This document shows positions 1 to 5,135 of a stretch of 7,302 bases of DNA, piece after piece. This stretch comes from Aromatoleum sp. (GTDB lineage: Bacteria; Pseudomonadota; Gammaproteobacteria; Burkholderiales; Casimicrobiaceae). The notes beneath the pieces were generated by a model. It did not search any database. It was not told the origin of the DNA and saw nothing but the letters and a program-made list of their open reading frames with translations. How positions within the stretch are numbered: the first letter of the stretch is position 1; every line of letters begins with the position of its first letter. Position numbers and translations under genes: made by a program. Location: assembly GCA_010365205.1 (NCBI GenBank), contig JAAFGU010000118.1:1-7302 (forward strand), given 5' to 3'.

Positions 1-708
1 GAAGCAGTCGAAGCACGCGTCGTACTCGGCCGCGGTGATGGGCCGCCCCTCGGCGAGCCGGCGCGCGAACAGCTTGTGCCAGCGCGCGACCAGCGGTGCG
101 CCCTCGGCGATGCGCTGCGCCGTCGCACGCGCCTCGGCAGCGACCTCGGCGTCGGGGACCACGCGAGTGACCAGCCGCTTGTCCTTCGCCTCGGCCGCGT
201 CGAAGATCCGGCCCTCGAGCAGGATCTCGAGAGCGGCATCCGCGCCGACGAGCCGCACCAGCGGTGCCATCTCCGGATACGCCATCACCAGGCCCAGGTT
301 CTTGATCGGCGCGCCGAAGCGGCTCGATACCCCGCAGATGCGGATGTCGCACAGCGCCGCGATCTCGAGACCGCCGCCCACGCAGATGCCGTGGATCTGC
401 GCCACCAGCGGATGCCGGCACGCGGCGAGCGCGCGTGCGGTCGCATGCATGACGCGTCCGTATTCAACCGCCTGCGCCTTGTTCGAACGCTGGGTGGAGA
501 ACTCGCTGATGTCATTGCCGGGCGAGAAGGCTTTTTCGCCGGCGCCGCGGATGATGATGCAGCGCACGCCGTCGTCCGCTGAAAGCTCATCAACGACAGC
601 GCCGAGTTCGCCCCACATCGCACGCGTCAGTGCGTTCAGTTTTTCGGGCCGGCTGAGCACGACCGTCGCGATCGTGCCGTCGCGGGAAGTCTGGATGAGT
701 TCGGTCAT
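1..708 (-). CDS. Enoyl-CoA hydratase/isomerase (crotonase) family protein, 3' end cut by window edge
   Basis: Crotonase-fold enzymes act on acyl-CoA thioesters in the cytoplasm: hydration, isomerisation, dehalogenation or C-C cleavage. The open frame gives 236 residues starting MTELIQTSRDG, and the C-terminus lies beyond the left edge. Visible signatures are SRPEKLNAL near residues 19-27, the first oxyanion-hole segment EKAFSPGNDI (58-67), and the second segment GICVGGGLEIAALCDIR (107-123). Glu115 aligns with the first catalytic Glu of rat enoyl-CoA hydratase (Glu144). The second catalytic Glu (rat Glu164, in a PEILLG context) is not at the expected place: here the segment reads FGAPIKNLGL, with Ile135 there. 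A classical hydratase reaction is therefore uncertain. The ATG follows the dctM stop by 4 nt and has no obvious Shine-Dalgarno, which suggests reinitiation by ribosomes finishing dctM. The family is sure; the substrate and reaction are unknown. Confidence 0.93.
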   Translation of the reverse strand, partial: MTELIQTSRDGTIATVVLSRPEKLNALTRAMWGELGAVVDELSADDGVRCIIIRGAGEKAFSPGNDISEFSTQRSNKAQAVEYGRVMHATARALAACRHPLVAQIHGICVGGGLEIAALCDIRICGVSSRFGAPIKNLGLVMAYPEMAPLVRLVGADAALEILLEGRIFDAAEAKDKRLVTRVVPDAEVAAEARATAQRIAEGAPLVARWHKLFARRLAEGRPITAAEYDACFDCF

Positions 709-712
709 GGCG

Positions 713-1999
713 TCAGCGGTAGAAGAATTCGACGAGCCCCAAGCCGATCACCGGCACGTAGGTCACCAGCAGAAGGACAGCGAGCAAAATGGCGATAAAC
801 CAGACATTGACCCGCGTCACCGCCCAGATCGACTCCTTGGCGATGGCGCTGGCCACCATCAGCACGCTCGCGACCGGCGGGGTCTGCTGGCCGATGCCCA
901 GATTGATGGTGACGATCAGGCCGAAATGAACCGGGTCGATGCCGACAGCTTTGACCAGCGGCATCACCACCGGCACCACCAGGATGATCGCCGCCGCGGA
1001 GTGCAGGAACATGCCGAGCAGCAGGAACAACAGATTGAGCAGCGCCAGCACCACCCACTTGTTCTGTGTGAAGTTGGAGACCGCCAGTGCGAGCTGCTGC
1101 GGCGCCTGCACCTCGGTCAGGTAAGTCCCGAGCAAGGCGCTGGTCGCGACCAGCAGCATCACGACCGCGGTCTGCACGCCGCCTTCGAGCACGGCTTGGC
1201 GCAGATGCGCGACGTCGAGCTCGCGATAGATCGCCAATCCGACGAACAACGCCGCCACGACGGCGAGCGCCGCGCCCTCGGTGGCGGTGACCACGCCGCC
1301 GAAGATGCCGCCCAGGATGATGATCGGCAGCAGGAATGCCCATAACGCCTCGCGCGCGGTCTGCCGAACGCGCCGCCACGCGAACGCCTCTTCGCGCGGA
1401 AGCTTGTAGTGCCGGGCGAAGCCATAGGCGACGCCCATCAGTCCGATGCCGCCCAGAATGCCGGGGACGATGCCGGCGACGAAGAGCTGAACGACCGAGG
1501 TCTCGGCCATGACCGCGTACAGGATCATCGGAATCGACGGCGGAATGATCACGGCCAGCGTCGCCGCGGACGACATCACGGCCGCGGCGAACGGCGCCGG
1601 ATAGCCCTTCGACTTCATGCCCGGGATCAGGATCGATCCCAATGCCGCGACGTCGGCGACGGCCGAGCCCGAGATTTCGGCGAAGAACATCGACGCGCCG
1701 ATGGAAACGTGGGCGAGGCCGCCGCGGATCCAGCCGAACAGCGAAGACGCGAAGGCGATGAGGCGACGGGAAATCCCCGATGCGTTCATGATCGCGCCCG
1801 CCAAGATGAACAGCGGGATCGCCAGCAGCGGAAAGCTCGTTGCGCCGTTGTAAGTCACCAGCGCGAGATTGGGCAGGATGCCGGTGCCGTGACTGGCGAC
1901 CATCGCGATGAGGGCGACGACCCCCAACGCGACGGCAATCGGCACGCCGAACAGAATGAGCGCCAGCACGGCGCCAAAAAGACCCAGCATGATTCCCAT
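713..1999 (-). CDS. dctM: TRAP transporter large permease subunit (DctM family)
   Basis: Large membrane subunit of a tripartite ATP-independent periplasmic transporter. It forms the ion-coupled (usually Na+) transport channel that takes substrate from the binding protein DctP. The 428 residues match the usual DctM length of about 425-430 and are almost wholly hydrophobic, with around a dozen predicted membrane spans. Family motifs seen are GSAVADVAALGS (111-122), IIPPSIPMILYAV (151-163), GGIFGGVVTATEGAA (230-244, the GxxTPTEAA-type motif with Ala for Pro) and GIGQQTPPV (368-376). The start at ATG 1999 has a GGGG run about 6-10 nt upstream; a second ATG three codons later (1990) is an alternative. 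It lies 15 nt after the dctQ stop and 4 nt before the crotonase gene, so it is co-transcribed with both. Substrate cannot be told from this subunit. Confidence 0.97.
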   Translation of the reverse strand: MGIMLGLFGAVLALILFGVPIAVALGVVALIAMVASHGTGILPNLALVTYNGATSFPLLAIPLFILAGAIMNASGISRRLIAFASSLFGWIRGGLAHVSIGASMFFAEISGSAVADVAALGSILIPGMKSKGYPAPFAAAVMSSAATLAVIIPPSIPMILYAVMAETSVVQLFVAGIVPGILGGIGLMGVAYGFARHYKLPREEAFAWRRVRQTAREALWAFLLPIIILGGIFGGVVTATEGAALAVVAALFVGLAIYRELDVAHLRQAVLEGGVQTAVVMLLVATSALLGTYLTEVQAPQQLALAVSNFTQNKWVVLALLNLLFLLLGMFLHSAAAIILVVPVVMPLVKAVGIDPVHFGLIVTINLGIGQQTPPVASVLMVASAIAKESIWAVTRVNVWFIAILLAVLLLVTYVPVIGLGLVEFFYR

Positions 2000-2014
2000 C
2001 GCCGGCCCCGCGCT

Positions 2015-2557
2015 TCAGTGCAGCCCGTCGGCGAGCGCGATGCCGGCCGCTACCGCCGCCGGTGCGCTTCTGCCGACGAAAAGATCGTAGAGGTAGGTCG
2101 CCTCGGCCACGACGATCAACGCCGACGAGATCGGAATCACCGATTGCACGACGCTCATCGGGATGGCGGGAAGACTGACCAGCGCGTCCGTGGCGAGGAC
2201 GGGCAGGATCCAGGCGCCCACCCCGCCCAACAGCAGGAAGAACGCGATGACGACGAGCTGGGCGCCGATGCTGACCCGCCGCCGCAGCGGCCAGGGCATC
2301 TTGTCGACGAGTTCCGGACAACCGATGTGCGCGCGCTTCGCCGACGCCAGCGCGGAGCCGTAGAACGTGAGCCACGCGAGGAGCACCGATGCGAGCTCGT
2401 CGTACCAGGCGAGCGAGGCGCCGACCGAGCGGAAGACGACTCCGACCGTCACTTCGACGAAAAGGATGACCATCAGCGCGCCCACCATCCATTCGAGCAC
2501 GCGCGCGTAGACCGCCCGGAACCGGTGAACCGCGGCCTCCACTCGCCCCGCGTCCAA
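2015..2557 (-). CDS. dctQ: TRAP transporter small permease subunit (DctQ family)
   Basis: Small four-helix membrane subunit that pairs with DctM in the inner membrane. The 180-residue length suits the family. Hydrophobic segments lie near residues 24-43, 55-72, 98-118 and 136-155. DctQ signatures are WYDELASVLLAWLTFYGSA (51-69), the following AHIG (76-79), and IPMSVVQSVIPIS (132-144). The start chosen is TTG at 2557, only 2 nt after the dctP TAG, because GGGGAA sits 6 nt upstream and no ATG occurs before codon 24, which would fall at the edge of the first helix. A GTG at codon 6 (2542), preceded by GGGGCGA, is a reasonable alternative. The frame is open further upstream but has no start codon there. 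The family call is firm and the exact start less so. Confidence 0.93.
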   Translation of the reverse strand: MDAGRVEAAVHRFRAVYARVLEWMVGALMVILFVEVTVGVVFRSVGASLAWYDELASVLLAWLTFYGSALASAKRAHIGCPELVDKMPWPLRRRVSIGAQLVVIAFFLLLGGVGAWILPVLATDALVSLPAIPMSVVQSVIPISSALIVVAEATYLYDLFVGRSAPAAVAAGIALADGLH

Positions 2558-2559
2558 GG

Positions 2560-3582
2560 CTACTTCCCCAGCGCGACGGCGCGGTCGATCACGTCCTTGG
2601 CGCCTGCGACCTCCTTGCCGAATTCCTCGTAGGTCACCTTGCTCGCCGCGACAAACGCGTCCTTGTCGACGTCATTGACCTGCATTCCGCTTTGCTTCAG
2701 CTTGCCGAGGAGTTCGGTCTCTTCCTTCGCCGCCGTATGGTAGACGTACGCCTGGGTCTCCTTCGCCGTGTCCTCCAGCACCTTGCGTATGTCCGCCGGC
2801 ACCGAGTTCCAGTGGCTCACCCCAACGGTGAGATACGCCGGCGTGTAGACGTGTCCGGAGAGAGAAAGATACTTCTGCACTTCCTGCAGCTTCGCCGAGT
2901 AGATCTGGGTGAACGGGTTTTCCTCGCCGTCCATCACGCCGGTCTGCAACGCGGTGAAGAGCTCGGAAAATTTCATCGGGCTGGGATTCGCGCCATAGGC
3001 CTGGAACATCCTGACCCGCCACTTGCCCTCGGGCACGCGCAGCTTGATCCCCTGGAGATCCGCCGGCACCCTGATCGGGCGCTTGCTGTTCGTGATGTGA
3101 CGGTAGCCGTTCTCCCACACCGCCAGCACCTTGATCCCCTTCTTCTCCGCCGCCGGTTCGAGGATCGGCCAGAAGATTTCCTTCTCGATCCGCGCCATAT
3201 GGGAGCGGTCCTTCACGATGTACGGCATCTCGAAGACGCCGAATAGATCGACCTGCGAACTCATCACCGTGGAAGGCAGCGCCATGTCGAGCGTACCGAG
3301 CTTCAGCTTCTGGATCATCTCGGCGTCGCCGCCCAATTGACTGGAGCCGTACACGGTCACATTTGCCTTCCCCGCAAGCGCGGCGTTCGCACGGCGGGCG
3401 AACTCGTCGGCGCTTTTCTGGAACAGTGACCCCGGCTCTCCGACGTGGCCGAGCTTGATCTCGAGCTGCGCGTGCGCGGGCGCAGACGGGAGCATCGACG
3501 CCGCGGTCAGCGCGACGGCGACGCCGAGCGAACGAAGGAACGCGCGGCCGCGCAGCGCGGCGGCCCGGTGGATATTGGACAT
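2560..3582 (-). CDS. dctP: TRAP transporter periplasmic substrate-binding protein (DctP family)
   Basis: Periplasmic binding protein that captures an organic acid and delivers it to DctQM. The 340 residues suit the family (about 325-345). Residues 1-38 look like a Sec signal peptide: basic start with Arg11, Arg13 and Arg17, hydrophobic core LGVAVALTAASML, and a likely cut after Ala38 in PAHA|QLEIK. Family landmarks are WENGYRHITNSKRPI (156-170), IKLRVPEG (179-186) and GANPSPMKFSELFTALQTG (197-215), followed by DGEENP (218-223). Arg182 aligns with the carboxylate-binding Arg of SiaP (Arg147), and Asn222 sits in the DGQENP-type motif, so the ligand is very probably a carboxylate. ATG 3582 was chosen because GAGGAG lies 6 nt upstream and the signal peptide begins there. 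An upstream GTG at 3642 would add 20 residues before the signal and is unlikely. The specific ligand is unknown. Confidence 0.96.
   Translation of the reverse strand: MSNIHRAAALRGRAFLRSLGVAVALTAASMLPSAPAHAQLEIKLGHVGEPGSLFQKSADEFARRANAALAGKANVTVYGSSQLGGDAEMIQKLKLGTLDMALPSTVMSSQVDLFGVFEMPYIVKDRSHMARIEKEIFWPILEPAAEKKGIKVLAVWENGYRHITNSKRPIRVPADLQGIKLRVPEGKWRVRMFQAYGANPSPMKFSELFTALQTGVMDGEENPFTQIYSAKLQEVQKYLSLSGHVYTPAYLTVGVSHWNSVPADIRKVLEDTAKETQAYVYHTAAKEETELLGKLKQSGMQVNDVDKDAFVAASKVTYEEFGKEVAGAKDVIDRAVALGK
2564..2569 (-). promoter_or_regulatory. Ribosome binding site for dctQ (GGGGAA) inside the dctP 3' end
   Basis: GGGGAA on the minus strand ends 6 nt before TTG 2557 and lies within the last codons of dctP. 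It is the main support for a TTG start, and implies that dctQ translation is tied to ribosomes finishing dctP. Confidence 0.5.
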
Positions 3583-3588
3583 TAGGGT

Positions 3589-3594
3589 CTCCTC
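3589..3594 (-). promoter_or_regulatory. Shine-Dalgarno of dctP (GAGGAG)
   Basis: GAGGAG on the minus strand lies 6 nt before ATG 3582. It is the strongest such site in the leftward unit, consistent with high synthesis of the binding protein, and it fixes the dctP start. Confidence 0.8.
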
Positions 3595-3663
3595 GAGTTC
3601 TGTCCGGTGTCGACGGCATTGCCGCGCGATCGGACTGCGCACGGCCGGAGAGGGTGCCGCGAT

Positions 3664-3723
3664 GGTCTCCGGGGGTCTCAGATGTGACCTCAGTTGACCT
3701 CTGTTGACTTCAGTTTACATTTG
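3664..3723. repeat. Short tandem repeats with 10-bp period between the aminotransferase gene and dctP
   Basis: On the plus strand three consecutive decamers read GTGACCTCAG (3684-3693), TTGACCTCTG (3694-3703) and TTGACTTCAG (3704-3713). A degenerate fourth, TTTACATTTG, follows at 3714-3723. Just before them GGTCTC occurs at 3664 and again at 3674, also 10 bp apart. The period is close to one helical turn, so equivalent bases face the same side of the DNA. The array covers the aminotransferase stop codon (3710-3712) and begins about 80 bp upstream of dctP. No stem-loop with a T-run, hence no intrinsic terminator, was seen in the 127-bp gap. A regulator array or simple slippage repeat are both possible. 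Confidence 0.6.
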
Positions 3724-4915
3724 CGAGTTCGCGGACGGGCGTCGCGGCAAGGTAATCGAGCGCGGCCTGCATCCCGCCCTTGCGATGCGGAACTCCGGCA
3801 CTCGCGAACCCCATCTCGACCCCCGCAAGCGTGCCGCAGAGCATCAGTTCGTTGAACCAACCGAGATGGCCGATGCGGAAAATCCGCCCGGACATCTTGC
3901 CCAGGCCTTGGCCAAGTGACATGTCATAACGGTCGAGCACGATCTTGCGAAAGTTGTCTGCATTGTGACCTTCCGGCATCACCACCGCGGTCAACGAGGC
4001 GCTGTACTCGCTCGGATCGGCGCAAAGAATCTCGAGGCCCCAGCCGCGCACGGCGCGACGGGTCGCCTCGGCCAGCCGGTCGTGCCGCGCGAACACCGCG
4101 TCGAGACCCTCGGCGAACAGCATGTCCAGCGCCTCGTGCAGTCCGTACAAGAGATTGGTGGCCGGCGTATAGGGAAAATAACCGGTCGGGTTGATCGCCA
4201 GCATCTCGCTCCAGTCCCAATAGGACCGCGGCAGCCGCGCGCTCTTCGCCGCCGCCAGCGCCTTCCTGCTGATCGCGTTGAACGAGAGGCCCGGCGGCAG
4301 CATCAGGCCCTTCTGCGAGCCGGCCACGGTGACGTCGACACGCCACGCGTCGTGCCGGTAGTCGATGGAACCCAGCGACGAAATCGTATCGACCAGAAGG
4401 AGCGCCGCGTGCCCGGTCCGGTCGATGGCGTCCCGCACCGCGGGGACGCGGGTGACGACGCCGGTCGACGTTTCGTTGTGCACGAGGCAGACCGCCTTGA
4501 TCGCGCCTCCCTCGTCGGCGCGCAGGCGCGCTTCGATCGCGGCCGGGTCGGCGCCGTGGCGCCAATCCCCGGGGAGAAAATCGACGACGAGTCCCAGCCG
4601 CTCGGCGAGCTTCTTCCACAGGACCGCGAACTGACCGGTCTCCGCCATCAGCACGCGATCGCCGGCGGACAACGTGTTCACCAGCGCCGCCTCCCACGCG
4701 CCGGTGCCGGAGGCGGGATAGATCACCACGTCAGCCTCGGTCTTGAGCACCCGCTTCATCCCGGCGAGCACCGCCTTGCCCAGCAGCGCGAACTCGGGTC
4801 CGCGGTGGTCGATCGTCGGCTGGGCGATCGCACGCAGCACACGGTCGGGCACGTTGGTCGGACCGGGGATCTGCAGGAAGTGGCGGCCGGATGGGTGGCT
4901 GTCGAGCGGGATCAT
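3710..4915 (-). CDS. Class V PLP-dependent aminotransferase, serine-glyoxylate aminotransferase type
   Basis: Cytoplasmic fold-type I PLP enzyme. It most resembles serine-glyoxylate aminotransferase (serine + glyoxylate to hydroxypyruvate + glycine; SgaA of methylotrophs), and alanine-glyoxylate activity is also possible. The 401-residue length suits the family. Visible landmarks are the N-terminal LQIPGPTNVPDRVLRA (14-29), PASGTGAWEAAL for cofactor phosphate (67-78), VHNETSTGV (145-153), Asp176 in LLLVDTISSLGS for the pyridine nitrogen, and AGSQKGLMLPPGLSF (198-212) with Lys202 as the Schiff-base lysine. NPTGYFPYTP (242-251) and RIGHLGWFNEL (347-357), with Arg347 as the expected carboxylate binder, complete the set. 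Nothing essential seems missing. ATG 4915 is preferred: GAAGG lies 7 nt upstream and the protein then begins where the family does. The frame extends to a TTG at 5008, but the extra residues are not family-like. First gene of the leftward unit, behind a good promoter. Confidence 0.92.
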   Translation of the reverse strand: MIPLDSHPSGRHFLQIPGPTNVPDRVLRAIAQPTIDHRGPEFALLGKAVLAGMKRVLKTEADVVIYPASGTGAWEAALVNTLSAGDRVLMAETGQFAVLWKKLAERLGLVVDFLPGDWRHGADPAAIEARLRADEGGAIKAVCLVHNETSTGVVTRVPAVRDAIDRTGHAALLLVDTISSLGSIDYRHDAWRVDVTVAGSQKGLMLPPGLSFNAISRKALAAAKSARLPRSYWDWSEMLAINPTGYFPYTPATNLLYGLHEALDMLFAEGLDAVFARHDRLAEATRRAVRGWGLEILCADPSEYSASLTAVVMPEGHNADNFRKIVLDRYDMSLGQGLGKMSGRIFRIGHLGWFNELMLCGTLAGVEMGFASAGVPHRKGGMQAALDYLAATPVRELANVN

Positions 4916-4922
4916 CGGAGAG

Positions 4923-4927
4923 CCTTC
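4923..4927 (-). promoter_or_regulatory. Shine-Dalgarno of the aminotransferase gene (GAAGG)
   Basis: GAAGG on the minus strand sits 7 nt before ATG 4915 and supports that start over the upstream TTG at 5008, which would also lie upstream of the predicted promoter and so outside the transcript. Confidence 0.55.
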
Positions 4928-4952
4928 GCGCCGTGCGTATGCAAAATCGAAT

Positions 4953-4980
4953 AGTATAGGAGCCGTCGTTGCGCACGCAA
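4953..4980 (-). promoter_or_regulatory. Predicted sigma-70-type promoter for the leftward unit
   Basis: On the minus strand TATACT (plus coordinates 4953-4958) is a near-perfect -10 box in an otherwise very GC-rich region. A weak -35, TTGCGT (4975-4980), lies 16 bp upstream. Transcription would begin near 4946, giving a 5' leader of about 30 nt before ATG 4915. The -10 is convincing. The -35 matches the consensus only in TTG, which suggests dependence on an activator or tight control. Confidence 0.55.
4969..4980. promoter_or_regulatory. Palindrome TTGCG-CA-CGCAA over the -35 box, possible operator
   Basis: Perfect 5-bp arms TTGCG and CGCAA are separated by 2 bp. The palindrome coincides with the predicted -35 of the leftward promoter, a common place for a regulator site. 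A further GTTGCG occurs at 4998-5003, 30 bp from the GTTGCG at 4968. No regulator gene is visible in the window to pair with it. Confidence 0.4.
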
Positions 4981-4985
4981 TGGCG
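4972..4985. repeat. 14-bp direct repeat, copy 1 (CGCACGCAATGGCG)
   Basis: Matches copy 2 at 5055-5068 in 13 of 14 positions and in the same orientation. Both copies are preceded by TTG (TTG directly here, TTGG at copy 2). It overlaps the palindrome and -35 box of the leftward promoter. Confidence 0.5.
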
Positions 4986-5054
4986 CGCGCCTTCGGTGTT
5001 GCGAACAAGCGGCCCCCCGAACATCAGCGCGCCCAAGAACGGGAACGGGCTTGG

Positions 5055-5068
5055 CGCACGCATTGGCG
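5055..5068. repeat. 14-bp direct repeat, copy 2 (CGCACGCATTGGCG)
   Basis: Second copy, 83 bp from the first, or about eight helical turns. It lies just before the AGGAGG site of the leader ORF on the plus strand. The pair spans the divergent promoter region, an arrangement compatible with one regulator acting on both arms. Confidence 0.5.
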
Positions 5069-5084
5069 GCACAGAGGAGGCGCG

Positions 5085-5135
5085 GTGCTCGAGAATCTGC
5101 GGCGCTCCCGCAGCACAGCTTTCGCGGTCGCATGA
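5085..5135 (+). CDS. Possible 16-codon leader ORF, coupled to the FAD/Fe-S oxidase gene
   Basis: A GTG at 5085 opens a short frame encoding MLENLRRSRSTAFAVA and ending in TGA at 5133-5135. It has the best ribosome binding site in the rightward unit, AGGAGG at 5075-5080, though the 4-nt spacing is short. Its stop overlaps the ATG of the next gene as ATGA. That gene has no clear ribosome binding site of its own, so ribosomes delivered through this short frame could start it by coupling. The peptide has three Arg but no run of a single amino acid, and no attenuator hairpin was found. It could be chance: GC-rich DNA has few stops. Whether the peptide itself has a role is unknown. Confidence 0.4.
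   Translation: MLENLRRSRSTAFAVA

Noticed and set aside
35..1345. Plus-strand open frame of 436 codons over the crotonase and dctM genes
   Set aside because: It is antisense to two well-supported genes and encodes a low-complexity chain rich in Gln, His, Asp and Arg in its second half.
705..2492. A 595-codon open frame on the minus strand across the dctM and dctQ region
   Set aside because: It is a shifted frame over two clear TRAP genes. Its product is an Arg-rich, low-complexity chain with no family motif, as expected in GC-rich DNA.
1409..2632. Plus-strand open frame of 407 codons over dctM and dctQ
   Set aside because: It is antisense to the TRAP subunits, highly charged, without recognisable motifs or a ribosome binding site that stands out.
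3583..3642. Longer dctP from a GTG at 3642
   Set aside because: It would place 20 charged residues before the signal peptide, and the strong GAGGAG site points to ATG 3582.
3583..3709. Intrinsic terminator between the aminotransferase gene and dctP
   Set aside because: Only a small CGGCA-T-TGCCG inverted repeat at 3614-3624 was found, without a following T-run on either strand.
4916..5008. Longer aminotransferase from a TTG at 5008
   Set aside because: The extra 31 residues are unlike the family, and the start lies upstream of the predicted -10 box.
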